The notes below the pieces were generated by a model that saw only the letters and a list, made by a program, of their open reading frames with translations, did no database searches and was not told where the DNA came from. A program made the translations under genes and the position numbers. This document shows, piece after piece, positions 34,716 through 47,034 of a DNA stretch of 64,000 nt (the stretch's first letter is position 1; every line of letters starts with the position of its first letter). Origin of the DNA: Favolaschia claudopus (Eukaryota > Basidiomycota > Agaricomycetes > Agaricales > Mycenaceae); assembly GCA_037176885.1 (NCBI GenBank), contig JAWWNJ010000154.1:434001-498000 (forward strand), written 5' to 3'.

Positions 34716-37259
34716 CTACAATTTTGCCTTCAGCTTGATTTCACCCCGCTCCACCTCAGCTTTCGCCTGGTCCCGAAGCTGGCGACGCAGGATTTTGCCC
34801 GCCGCGCTGCAGATGCTTGTGAGCTCTTCGGATAGTGCGTTGAAAAACATCTAGCCTCACCTCTTCGGAACTTCATCGATTACGGACACACCTTTCAAAG
34901 TCAACCCAGTTCAACGAAATTGGACAGAAGGATTGAGACTGTTGATTTTTTACCTCCACGCAGGAACTTGTGCTTCGCAACTTTGGTTTCCATCCACCGT
35001 ACGATGCTTTGCTCAAACGCAGCCTTGGCTTGTACTGCTTTGACTTTGGACGGGTGAGCGTGAACCACGTAGGCTCTGGAAGAACAAACGACAGTGAGGC
35101 CATTATATATCAGGGATGAATCAATGGACTTACCGAGGCAGCTCCGTTGCTTCTTTAGCGTCGTCGACGCCGATAACAGCTGCATCGGCAACGTCGGGAT
35201 GGGTGAGCAAAATTGCTTCCAATTCGGCGGGTGCAACTGAATTCCAAAGAGTTGATTCGTTGCACGAAGCAGAATCCGTCAAAATCGTACCTTGGAATCC
35301 CTGGAAGAGGTTGAGACGTGGCTCAGGCTATCACTTTCATTTGCTTACCTTGTACTTGATGAGCTCCTTCTTTCGATCGACTGCGAAAACATCTGCATCA
35401 ACACAATGTTGTTCGCAGAAAAAAAGGACCGACCTATGTAATAATACCCCTCTTTGTCCCTGATGGCGATGTCCCCAGTCTTAAACCATCGGTCTGGTGT
35501 CAGAGAATGTTTCGTAGCCGTGGGGTTTCCCAGGTATCCCTATTTATTTATACAACGCTCATTAGCATACGAACTCTGTAAGAAAGCACCTTTACTCACC
35601 TTCATAATCGTCGGCCCTTGGAACCATAGCTCACCTCTTTCCCCCTCCTCCGCATCGACAAGGCCGTCGTCGTCCGCTACGATTCGCGCCTTGAGTGTGG
35701 GGAAAAGTTGTCCAATACTTCCGACTCTTTCATCGCAGACATCGAAAGCCAACATGTGGGTACTGGGTGAAGTCTCGGTGAGGCCATATCCTAAGCACAG
35801 TCGGTGAGCATGCAACAGCACCCCGCCGTGTGACTCTTGAAGTTTACCTTGAGTGATCAAACACGTTGAGCCGCGCTTGCGTTTAGAGAGCAGGCGAGAT
35901 TGGACCTGATTGGAAACAGAAATATATTCAGGATTTGTGTCGGTAGATCTTTCGAAATTGGCACCATTTTTACCAGGTCGGCACCGAGCGGCGCGGCTCC
36001 AGAACACATGTACTGCAAGCTCGAGAGATCATAAGAGTCGACAGCTAAAAGAGGGATGATTTATATATTCAATATGCGAGGAGGTGAACGAAGTTACGTA
36101 CCAGGATGCCGAGCGAGAGCTACAAGAACAGGAGGGACAATGCAGGCGAATGCAACTTTGTAGTTCTGAATATTCGCGCAGAATTGTTCAGGGTCGAAGC
36201 GCGTTTGTATCACGACAGGAACGCCAATGTAGAACGGGTGATGGAGTAGGTTCGCAATACCTGAAGCGTGGCGTTGATTTCAATGCCACGGAGCCAAGCT
36301 GAGAAACGCACCGTAAATGTGATAGAATGGTAGAATTCCGAGCATGGGAGCGTCGCCGGGTGGCAAGGGAAATTTGACGATAATGTCAACCAAAGTCGTC
36401 ATGTTCTGGTGCGTCGTCTGTCAATTGTTAGCGTTCAGCGCACATACAAATTTCCACAAATATCTTACCTCTACCCCCTAGTGATGTTTCTCTGTGAGCT
36501 GTTGAGTTGCTTGAATGGGACCAATGCGTACCTTGGGGTTCCCTGTTGTTCCGGAGCTATAACATAGATATACGGTCTCATGCGCAGCTTCACCCTCGAA
36601 GGTTTCTTCTCGATCCAGGACGCCGCGGGATAATAAGTCTTCCAAGGAGACCAATCCGGCAACCTCAGGGAGCGCACTCACAGCGGGTCCCCCAGCCCAG
36701 CGTAGATCGCGTTTCAGGACAACAATCCTCTTCCGCGCTTCTGCATTCGAGTAACCCTGCTCTTCAAACATCTTCATCACAACGCCGATGTTTTCCTCGT
36801 ACGTCAGTACTAGCTTTGCCGCGCTGTCCTTGTACTGAAAGCCCAGCTCATGGCTTGTATACGCGGTATTGGCGAGAGTGCAGCGAAGCCCGGCAGCGAC
36901 AGCTGAAGAAACGTTTCAGGCCAAGCCAAGATTGACACGAAAGGCATCCCTCACGCACATCCATAGAGAACAATCGGCCAAGCCAGAGAGTTGGGTGAGA
37001 AGAGAAGCACAGTGTCGCCTCGCTTCGTTAGGGGTCGAGTGGCGGGATGGTCGCGAAGCCCGTACGCAAAGGACAGGGAGAGAGTTTTGACCTGAGCGCG
37101 AGTCAGGCCCGTGCCCGACGCGGCGTCGACGTACGCCGTCCATGATTCTGGATGCCCTCCAACGTCGTTCCGCCCACGAGAACGGAAAAGTTTGGTGAAA
37201 AGTGAACAGTGGTCGACGGGAACATCTGGGAAGGGAGATGTGTAGATGCGTGGAGACAT
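34716..37259 (-). CDS. 4-coumarate-CoA ligase-like acyl-CoA ligase, paralogue D
   Basis: This is the inverted partner of paralogue C. The start at 37259 is MSPRIYTSPFPDVP. It carries ETVYLCYSSGTTGNPK, ILPFYHIYG, LQYMCSGAAPLGADL, GYGLTETSPSTH, GELWFQGPTIMK, DRWFKTGD, DRKKELIKYKGFQVAPAELE and SAAGKILRRQLRD. It ends KAKL; AKL is an accepted PTS1 form, so a peroxisomal site is likely. The GVE microexon is 36469-36477 and the GFQ microexon 35291-35300. As in C, an extra intron precedes VDRKK; the last intron has a GT donor. All catalytic motifs are kept. C, the dehydratase and D form an inverted arrangement that may come from a duplication around the dehydratase. Confidence 0.88.
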
Positions 37260-38702
37260 GGTGGTAAGGAACGTTTTGGCTGTCTTTGATTCAGTTGAAG
37301 AGCATCGGACTCCTGAATTTTTGGGGACGCTGTGGACACATCAAACGGGGATTCCTTGGCAAAATATCATATGGCCGAAACTGGCCGAAGTAAATCACAC
37401 GACACGGATGGGGTTAGCCAGGTTAGCCGCTGACAGCCGATTCTTGGATCGGCCAGCAGTCGGTCTCGGATACGCGGATAACGTCGAATTTGTACAGCAG
37501 ATATTCAAATGAGACTTGCAAGTCCCTGTGTCGCAACTTTGATTTGCCGTGATCGACGGTTTTGAGATCGGCATTTCGGCCAGTCCCCGAATCTGTGCCT
37601 GACGGCATGTTTTCGGCATGTTGAACTCAGTATGCAAACACAGAACGTTTTGCGTACAGCAAGTTGAGTTTGAGCTTCATGACCATCGTAGATGAATAGA
37701 TGAATATGAATACCCCAGAATTTTCAGTTAACCTTCATAAGGCCAGTTTCTGCCAATTCTCGGAGTGAACCACTGAACTCGTTCAAACCACTGGCAATAT
37801 GTGAATACTGTGAGTGGGTGACTTCCCATAGTGGTAAATAAATGTTTTGGAATATCTGGGAATATCCGGAGGAGATGCCGAGGGACCCCATCGGGCTCAG
37901 ATCTCAAATTTCCTGTTATTATCCCGTTGTAAAGCTCTCTGAAGCTTAAATCTGAACGGGGGGTCAAGACCCCCTGTTCAGATTTTAACACCCTCGAATA
38001 AACGGATTTATCGAGCTTGCGCCCCATTTGGCGCTGTGTCACGTATGTCACACCAAGCTCTCCTCACCTTGCTCTCATGTTTCTTCGCGACCGGTCTTCA
38101 GTGCGCTCATCGTTGCGCTCATTATCTCGTCGTCCTTGGGTGTCGGAGTACTCTACCCTGGTTTGCCTGTGCTAGCGGAGTTTCCTTGTGACGAAACACC
38201 CTGCTTCATACATCGACTTGCCTCAATCTTGGACGGAAACAATCTGGACTGGCACCACGGCCCATGAAGTAGCAGCTGTGCGCGGCAAAGATATAGCCTG
38301 CTAGGTTGTCTTCGTTCTGTTCGCAGTCGGTGGGCCTCGATTCGCCAACGGTTATGATTGCGAGTGTGGAGAGGGATAATAAACGTCGAAAAATGTAGAT
38401 TCATATAAAAAGTCTTATGGGAGTCGCGACGGATAGAATCTAAGACCAAGTACAAGATGCCGTCATTGGTGGCACCCTAAAAAATATCCACCGAAACAAA
38501 ATACCACTATGGGAAGTCAACCAGTCTTCGCTAGGAGATGCATTGGAGCGCTGTATCAATTCCGCTACAGTGCAGTAAAATTATAATACGTCTGAGGAGG
38601 AAGCATGAATTAAACTGTGGGATGTAATATCATGGGCTTAATATTTAGGAACATTGATAACTATAAGGTGACACTTAATATACTCGACAATACAGAACGA
38701 AG
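37260..38702. other. Intergenic region
   Basis: No supportable gene is seen between divergent-side ligase D and the 3' end of the F-box gene. The 37948-37985 hairpin lies here. A 107-residue minus-strand frame at 37728-38051 spans the hairpin and looks like repeat-derived sequence. Confidence 0.45.
37948..37985. repeat. Near-perfect inverted repeat, 18-bp arms
   Basis: The left arm AAATCTGAACGGGGGGTC and the right arm GACCCCCTGTTCAGATTT are complementary except at one position, with only two bases between them. This could extrude as a hairpin or be the core of a foldback element. It is not next to any gene end, so a terminator role is unlikely. Confidence 0.7.
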
Positions 38703-40261
38703 CTAAAAAATCAGGCGGCTGAGGTATGACCAGTCCTTCTTGAACGCTCCTCCGCCCATCCCTCGAGCTTTAAGCCCGGCAATTCCTTGTTTAAAGAGAA
38801 GAGAAAATTCCTTTGATTGCGAAACTTTTGCATATTTGAGCGTACAAACTCGCTCGAGTTGGGGTCCTGAGCTGAACCGGGACTCAATGAGTTGGAGGAG
38901 GAGGGTCTCGTTGAGAGAGCCTTTGATGTGTAATCGAAAAGATTGGAGACCAGGAATGATGGCAGGGCAAAGTGATAGTGTCGTATCCTGGAGGCGTGTG
39001 AGCTGTTGGAAGAAGGTTTCGGTAACGTCTAGGGCGGAGAGCTTGAGTTCGGTGAGGTCCGGTGTCAAGCGAAGGACTTCGAGGGCAGAGTCATCCAGAA
39101 CTCCCCACCGATTTTTGATTTGCAGGGAGGTGAGATGACAATGGGAGCGGGATATGAACGAACAGATTCGCGAATAGATGATGTTGCTGTCCTCGGATTG
39201 GGTTTGGAGGCTCATGTGGACCAGGGACGGGAGAGACAATTTCGGGAGAACCGGGAAACGATCATTAACTCCCGCGCCGTCTCCTGGGATTATATCGAGC
39301 CGGCGAACAAGAGGAAGCGACAACAAAGCACACTGGCGTTCCGCCAGCAAGTCAATTTCCGGGGATTCAGACGACCAGAATTCCAACGTCAGTGACTCCA
39401 GACTGGTCAACGGTTTCAGGACTTCAGGGACCATGTCATGATCGACGTAAGAATAGTCGAAGTCAGTCAATTGACCGTACGGCAGAAGAACCTTGCCATA
39501 TGAGAGGGTTTGCTTGAGTGTAGCGTGTCTGAGACACGGAACCACACTGAAACAGTCCAGTACTGGCAAGTCTTCATCGTCATCGTTGTTTAAACGATCT
39601 TCAACTGGAATACTGATCAACCCTAGACGAGCAAGCCTGGGAAGTCTCCCCTTGACTTGTGCAAGTGCGTCGATGATGGCACCGTCTGCATGGGAATACA
39701 AGATCAAGTCGTTCCAGCGTTCGCAGGCAGCGAGGAGGAGAGTGATGACGGGGTCCAACTCTGAGCTCATCTCATCGTCTGCATCCTGCTGGCCGCCATC
39801 TGCATCCAGGTCATCGTCGACCACTGAATCCATGTCGTCGTAGTCGTCAGGCTCCCGCTTATGTACGACGATGGTGACCGCGATGGACGATCGAGCCGAG
39901 CGCTCGAGGAAGAGTTTTGTTATCTGAAAAACATCTTCCGTATACTTTTGGTCATCCCGGAGTACCACGATGATTTCGCGCCATAGTCCGGGGCACGAGA
40001 TTACCACCGAGCGCCAGGCACGGCAGACATGCGTTAGAATCCACGGAAACTGTCTGGCCGTTGTTCCCTTGTAAGGCAACGTATCCAATGCCAATCTGTG
40101 GTGGACCCTTTCGCCGCAAGATTTGAATATCTCCGTCAAGAGCTCCAGAGGCACTAGGACCAGTGTAACGTCAGCGATCTTCGACATCAACACGAATCTA
40201 GGATATTTTGGAACTTACGCCGCACGTATGGGTCTTTCCGGGAATTATTTGAAAACGACAT
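38703..40261 (-). CDS. F-box protein with leucine-rich C-terminal region
   Basis: This is probably a substrate-recognition subunit of an SCF ubiquitin ligase. A 43-nt first exon (40219-40261) encodes MSFSNNSRKDPYVR. After a 65-nt intron, exon 2 continues LPLELLTEIFKSCGE and ILTHVCRAWRSVVISCPGLW, a typical Agaricomycete F-box at residues about 15-70. An unbroken frame starting nearby at 40193 would miss the F-box Pro-Leu start, so the two-exon model is preferred. An acidic insert (DDLDADGGQQDADDE) follows. The rest shows irregular leucine-rich repeat-like strands (LTSLESLTLEF, LTELKLSALDV). It ends DWSYLSRLIF. The substrate is unknown; this family is highly expanded in mushrooms. Confidence 0.85.
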
Positions 40262-42266
40262 CAAGTCGGAAAGAAAATGAGGGGAAGAAGTAAGTGAAGG
40301 GGGCGACAGAGGTGGTAAGAATGAGAGGCCATAGGACGTGAAGACGGTTCTATTTAAGCGTGCTTGAGTCTCGGTGATAGCCGGCTGGGCGCCTTATTGT
40401 TTCCCTCCATGACTTGAAAGTACCATTGTCGACTTCATCCAGCTCGCCCGTCTTTTGTTACCGGAGTCAGCTCTAACGCCTTGCCGAAACCAATCATGAT
40501 GAAGTAGGAAGCACCGTGAGCCAGCCAATGTTATGGTACCCTCGATGTGGCTCTCGTCTTCCCTAACCAGCCGACGTTCATTGTCATCGCGCCCCATTCC
40601 CTACGGCCCTTCAGTATCTTTGGGCGCTGAGATACCATGCTTATTGTTGTTTTCAATTCAGTGTTTCTAGCGCCCTGGTGAACCGAATACCGGACTGAGA
40701 TCAGTCGACTCGTTTCATGCCTTGCTTCTGCCAACTCTCCAGCCGCTACAATTGTGTTACCCACACTATCCCCTCATGTTGTTCCTCGTGTGCGCCTCGA
40801 CAATAGACCGCAAAACATGCGGCGCTACCGGAATTTTGTGGTTAGTGTCAAGGACTCCGAGCGCCTTACATAGCTGTTATGAGGTACATTTTCAGACTCG
40901 TTGCTCTTGAGGATTTGGGTAAAATACCTCAACGAGCGACTCGCATTGTGCGGTTGTCCATTCTCGACTTTCTAACCTGAATACTGACCGGCCCTCACTG
41001 CCGATGCCGCAGACTCGCAGATCTCTATTGTCTGCGGATTCGAATCTCCTGATAAATTTTGAATCTCTGATCGCATGTCGAAATATCTCCAAGTGCGCCT
41101 TAAAGCAGGGCAGTCTTTGCTTCATTCAGTTGCCGGGTTTTTCTTTACGATTCGCCAACAAGTTCTTCCGCGTGAGTAGGCGCCCGGGCGCTACACTCAC
41201 TATTTGCGTCAGAAATTCCGGGATTCGCAAAATGGAAGGGATAATCAAGCCTGTTGCTTCGATTTGGGACTGGCAGGTAATTCATCCCTCCAGACTTGCG
41301 ACTCCCCTCTGCATTTCAATTTTTGAGAAACAAGAACAAGAATCAAATTTCGAACTTGAAGCGGCTACTTGGTGATCGGATCTCTACTTACATCAATGAT
41401 GCCCGGATGGCAAACAATGTTTTCTCCAAAATCCAGGACCGTCTAGCTCAATCTAACCCTTCCGCCGCCCTACTTTCCCTACTTTCATTGCGGGAGTTAG
41501 GTAGATACTCAAACTAGAATCTTCCGGGAATACCTGCTTCGATTCCGAACGTTCATTTCACTTTCCCAAGTTTTCCCCTCTCAACAGTGTTGCGGGAAAG
41601 CATCCTGGGGTCGTCGAACATTTTCCATGTCCTTACTACGCGAAACGGTGGACAACGCTTGGGCGCTCAACCATGCATTGCAGTCCGAGTCCAACGACCA
41701 GATGAGTCTAATTCTCGCCCTCTAATCAGCTGCTGGCATCCGTTTCGCTTCTTCGCCTCCCAAGATTTCCAGGCATGTACCTTTCCGAGTCTGGACCACA
41801 TCTCACTCATTTCACTCATCTTCAAGGCCAGAAGATTCCTACCGGTATACCGAGAGTTAATATTGCGAAGAAATTTGGCTCTGGCTCTTTGCCACATGTC
41901 CGGATACTCGATATTCAGTTCTCGAGGTCCAAGCGGCTGTTGTTCGCCTTTCAATAGTTATCCTTGGCTATACAGAGCAGACTCAATTCCTAGCCACGGT
42001 ACGTATCTGATAACTTGACCTGCTGTCCACCTTGAGATACTTAGACGACAGACTCTGTTGCCCATTCAAGTAATTCGCCATTTCTGATTCAAAATGCAGC
42101 GCATTACGCATTATTCGGTTGACTTGCTTCTTGAAAGGTTGTCAAACGTATACGTCTTGCTTCCCTTACTTACGCCCTTCATTCTCAGCTTCCCGTTCTA
42201 CCGATGAGCACCGGATAGCCACGTGTGCAACGCTTCCTTCGTCCACTTTTCCACCTCGACTTTCCT
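40262..42266. other. Intergenic region
   Basis: About 2 kb lies between the divergent F-box and Tup1 genes. Short open frames exist (for example 41004-41375, containing LLSADSNLLINFESLIACR), but none matches a family I know and no convincing splice chain joins them. The right end must hold the Tup1 promoter and leader. Confidence 0.45.
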
Positions 42267-44649
42267 ATGGCTCAGCATCGTCCCGCCCCGGTCCCAACCG
42301 CACTCGGGAACGCCCTCGACGCTATCAAAGCTGAATTCGATCTTCTCGCATCTGAGGTAGCTATAGCCCGCAGAGAGCGCGATGAGTGTGAAGCCACGCG
42401 TCGGTCTTATTTGCTTTCTTGCCGCGAACCGAACCTGAAAAACGATCACAGTGGCATCGCAGGTAAACGAGCTCAATCTCATCCGCCAGTCTTTATACGA
42501 GCTCGAGTCGCTCCATGGGAAGCTCCGTCACCAGTATGAAGAGGATTTAGCGAGGCTTAGGGCTGAGCTGCACGCTGTGCGTCAAGGAGCCGGCCCACCG
42601 CATCGACCCCTGCCACCACAGCCCTCTACTTCGATGCTCGACATTCGCGACCGCGAACGGGACCCTCGAGAGCGTGTTTCTGACCGGGATCGGATGCCCG
42701 ACCGTATATCGGAACGAGAGCCACCAAGGGACCGAGAGCGTCTTCCGGAAAGAGAGCGGGGACCGGACAGGGACAGAGACAGAGAGCGTGATTCACAGCG
42801 CGAACGCGATCGGGAACGCGACAGAGAGCGAGAACGCGACACAAAACGCCACAAAGCTGACCGTAGCCGACCTATTGCGCCCCAGCCTGTGCCTCCGACG
42901 CCCATGAAGCCCGCTACACCCATCTCGAGTGTGGCATTTCTTGACGATCTGGATCTTCCGAACATGCCACCGCATCTCAAGAAGGAGTGTCCGGCCTCCC
43001 CTCGTAGCGGCACTGAGTGGTTCGCCGTCTGGAATCCTGCCGTGAAACACAAACGCATCGCCGATGTTAACCTCATGCACACACTACTGCACGAGTCGTA
43101 CGCCGATTTCTCGTTTCTATTCGACTCGCTGCTCATGCTTGCATTCCCAGTGTCGTCTGCTGTGTTCGGTTCTCGAAAGACGGCCGATTTCTGGCCACGG
43201 GCTGTAATCGGACTGCGCAGGTCTACGACGCTCGGACTGGGGCAAAAATCTGGTGCGTGGATTTGAGCCTCTGCCTCGCATCTCCAGCGCTGATGGACAA
43301 TGTTGCAGTTCGCTCATCGACCCCAATGTTCCAAAGGGCGGGGATCTCTACATTCGGAGCGTATGCTTTTCGCCCGATGGATCGCTACTTGCGACCGGCG
43401 CAGAAGATACCCAGATCCGAGTAAGCATAAAGCTAGCAAAAATCCGTCCCATTTCATTAAATTACTCATATCACACAGATATGGGAGATTGCGAAAAAGC
43501 GCATCATCGCCATCCTTTCAGGGCACCAGCAAGAGATCTATGCCCTCGATTTTTCCGCGGACGGCCGCTTTGTCGTCTCTGGATCCGGCGACAAGACGGT
43601 GCGCATCTGGGATATGCGGGGCATCTCGTCGGCGTCCTCAGCCTCTTCCAGCGGCACGTCTATAGCGCCCTCGCCTTCGTGTCAAGTGCTCACCATCACG
43701 GACATTGCGCCGCCGCCGTCGCCGTCTATGCAAATGCATCGCACGTCTCCGGCGCCGACGCCTGATGGGGGGATCACCTCTGTCGCGATTTCGCCGAATG
43801 GCGCGCGTGTTGCTGCGGGCTCGCTCGATGCGCTTGTACGCGTGTGGGACGTGCGTACGGGGACGCTGGTGCGCAGGCTGAAGGGCCACGGGGATAGTGT
43901 GTATAGTGTGGCGTTCATGCCTGAGGTCGGCCCGCATGGACATGCGCATGGTATGGCCCCGCGCGGGATGGGGCTAGTGAGCGGGGGATTAGACAGGACG
44001 GTAAGAGGGTGGGATTTGGGCTTGTCTGAGCCGGGAGGTGGAGTGCTGCAAGGCTGGAAGGAGCCTGTGGCCGGACCGGCATTACAGGGCTGGAAAGAGG
44101 CTGGGAGTGGACCTTCTTCCAGCGGGGCGTCAGGGGGAGCGGGCAAAGGCTGGAAGGAGGGCGACGAGGAGGGGAGGTGTACGATGACCTTTTTGGGGCA
44201 TAAGGTGATAATACTCGGGGTTCTTTCGCTTGCTCACTACAATCTGCGCAGGACTACGTGTTATCCGTTGCGGTCTCTCATGACGGAGAGTGGGTAGTCT
44301 CCGGCTCGAAAGATCGCGGAGTACAATTCTGGGATGCCAAAACAGGAATCGCGCAGTGTATGTTGCAGGTATGATTTTGTTAATCGCTGTTTCGTTTAGT
44401 TCACTCACATAAGTCTCTTCGCTTGATTAATCAGGGCCACAAAAATTCAGGCAAGCCTTGTAGCCGTTACCTCGTTTATTTGACCATGCTGATTGAACGT
44501 TTTGTAGTCATTTCTATCGACCTCAGTCCCGCCGGGAATGTGCTTGCGACCGGGAGCGGCGATTGGCATGCACGGATATGCATGTATACTTCGCTTTCCA
44601 ACGTGTTATTCGCTGACTTGTCGCAGGGAGCTATGATGTCGTTTCATAG
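42267..44649 (+). CDS. TUP1: Tup1-type WD40 transcriptional corepressor
   Basis: This is a general corepressor that works with Ssn6/Cyc8 in the nucleus. The start [20 protein letters not shown] leads into the N-terminal tetramer helix, joined across a 52-nt intron to [18 protein letters not shown]. The linker is unusually rich in Arg-Asp and Arg-Glu pairs. Then come [20 protein letters not shown] and seven WD40 blades ([111 protein letters not shown]). A GWKE-repeat insert lies between blades 5 and 6. A 16-nt exon at 44435-44450 is followed by a GC-AG intron. The likely end is RICIYDVVS at 44649; the last junction is the least certain. Confidence 0.92.
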
Positions 44650-45073
44650 CATTTCTGTTTGCTTTCCTGTGCTGAAGCTTGTGATTTTCTTGTCACTTAA
44701 AATTGAATAGATGCTTGCGATATGTGATACACTACTACTACGACCTTCTTAATATCTAATGGATGAAAACCTCTCGCGGTCTTACATGTTGTCCGGGCGT
44801 TAACTTCAGGCTTCATAGGATCTCCGGTATGAGCTTCCAGCTCTCACTCATGCACTTGGAACCGGAAAGTGTCTTCGATCTGAGCTTACTATACGCGCTT
44901 TTAGGATTGGGGCTTCAAGTCACCTTCAATAGTTTTCAACTCAATTACAATGCCCATATTGTAGGCACGATCACGTGTTTCGTAGTTCAACTCAACATTG
45001 GTTGGAATGGTTAAATTTCAAAACACACGGGTTGTTATAACTGGATAACTAGGACCCAGTTCGTTTCTGAGAA
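44650..45073. other. Convergent intergenic region
   Basis: This lies between the 3' ends of Tup1 and the pectinesterase. Nothing supportable was seen beyond likely 3' UTRs. Confidence 0.5.
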
Positions 45074-46458
45074 TCAAACAAGATACGCCGCGTCAACCCA
45101 AGAAGCATAGTCACTTCCGACAGCACTTGAAATGCTATAACTTGCCGCCTGGCTTGCGGACAACACAGTGGCGAAGCTGGGTCGAGCAGCTCCGTTCGCG
45201 CCCGAGCCGGTGGTGTTGAATTCGGCGAAAAGAATGTTATCCGTGCGGGGGTCACCCGTGTTCCAGATAGACCACAAAGCCTTGTTCATCGGGGCTGTGA
45301 TGACGGTGTTCTTGAAAATTACTCTGTGAATGGTAAGGGTGATGTTTTATTCGCAGAAACAGAGGTTGAAGTCGGATTGAAACACACTTTGCAAAGTCTG
45401 GATATCATATATCATTATGTATTTCTCGAAGTTGAATCAGCTACGTACTTCCCCAAGGTCGGCCAAGGTAAATCTTTCCGCTAGTTCCCGAGACGGCGTC
45501 CGAGGCGAGGACAATTGTATTTTGGTTCAAGACGTCTGGGCGAGAATTATGAACACTAAACATGCGAAGCAAAGTGATATATGTATCACTTACAACTACC
45601 GGAATCAGCAGACTCCCTGCCGCTGGCGGTTATGCACCCAGGTCCATTGACAGCAATGGTGTTACCGCCGTAATATGCCAATCTAAAGAGCTAAGTATTC
45701 GACTAGATTTCGTTTTGAGAAGAATGAGAAACTTACCCTCCACGACCGAAGATAAAATCAACCGCGCCCTAGGAACAAAATAATAATCAACACAATTGTC
45801 TTTCCATCAAATAGAACAATGCCTTACCTCAATGTACCCTCTCAAATAAACCTGAGTCCCCGCATTCGCGTACAGTGTATCTTGGTATCCATAGAACCCA
45901 CACGCATAGAGCCCTACACGCGAGCCATACTGGCTGATCGCGATTGCCTGCGAACCCTGCCCGAAGGTGTTTTTGACGTTGATGTTGTACATCTTGAAGT
46001 CATTTTTGTGGACTCTCAAAGTGCCGCTGGCGTCGTCTGAGCCGGCGGTGCTGGCGGGCACGCCGGCGCTGATGATGGCTTGGTTGCCGGTGTAGGTTGA
46101 GGTGTCGGTAGTGTATCCGTAGATCTGCGCACACGGTTTATGTTAAATACAAAGAATGAACATAAATTGCGGGAAAATTCCAAATGCATAAGAGTGTAGA
46201 ATGAATACACACCGTGAGTGGTCCAGAGCGGGTGATATCAATTTGTTCGGAATATGTCCCAGGGTAAATGAAGATCGACCGCGAACTACTGTCGTTTGGG
46301 AGGGAATTGAGAGCAGCAGTCAATGTGGCAAATTCGCCGGACGTGGTAGTACCCTTCCTAACCACAATTGCCCCAGACGGAGGCGAGGTTCGAGATGCCG
46401 CAAAGACATTTTGGACGAGGACAAGTACGACGAAAAGAAAAGCTGAAACGCCCGTCAT
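45074..46458 (-). CDS. Secreted pectin methylesterase, CE8
   Basis: Pectinesterase removes methyl groups from homogalacturonan in plant cell walls, releasing methanol. The start at 46458 gives a signal peptide, MTGVSAFLFVVLVLVQNVFA. Then follow FATLTAALNSLPND, FIYPGTYSEQID (GxYxE motif), GYQDTLYAN (QDTL), AVDFIFGRGG (DFIFG, with the catalytic Asp) and KIYLGRPWG (LGRPW). The end is DYASWVDAAYLV at 45074. All hallmark motifs of carbohydrate esterase family 8 are intact. Several short introns break the gene. Its presence points to a lifestyle in contact with plant material. Confidence 0.92.
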
Positions 46459-47034
46459 GATGGGGATTGAGCAAGTGAGGCTGCACCAAAGTGAAAGCGC
46501 TTTTAACGCGCCCGCCCCGGGTCCATATTTCCGCGCACGTCGGTCACGAACTTCCGAGTGTCGCATGAAAGCTCACGAGAGAGATCGAGACCTGTATAAA
46601 AAACGAACCCCGGGCCGCCGCGGCGAAATGCCATGTCGAGTATTTTCCGAAGTTCTAATCAGGAACGTTGTGGATGTTGACATTTGTCACAAAATGTCGC
46701 TTCAGTTTAAAGTAGACCACATCTGTAAGGAACACGAATTCGAACATAACAGGAATCGCCAAATTTCGCTTGTCGATGCAAATCGGGACCGGAAAGAGGG
46801 AAGGAGGGGGGGAATTGATGCCACTTGGATGCCGCGATCCCATTCGGCGGAAGCGTATCATTGCAAGGGGCTGTAAACACATTCAAAACGAGCAAAATTT
46901 CGGTTCAGAGGAACATAACCCTTCCGCCTCATTCCGACTCTCATTCTTCTTTGTCAGCCTCTCTTGGCAGCTTACAAACGAGACCTATAAGAATGGGCTC
47001 GATGATGTCAGGCAGAACATCGACGTGAACGAAG
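46459..47034. other. Divergent intergenic region
   Basis: This is probably the shared promoter region of the pectinesterase and the NmrA-like gene. No other feature could be supported. Confidence 0.45.

Noticed and set aside
41000..41060. tRNA-like T-loop (GGATTCGAATCTCC)
   Set aside because: The 5-bp T stem does not pair and no acceptor or anticodon arm is found around it.
42582..43136. Minus-strand RS-rich frame resembling a splicing factor
   Set aside because: It is the antisense of the Arg-Asp/Arg-Glu linker of Tup1; the Ser/Arg richness is a codon mirror.
46268..46876. 202-residue plus-strand frame
   Set aside because: It lies antisense to the pectinesterase N-terminus and its promoter, with no family resemblance.
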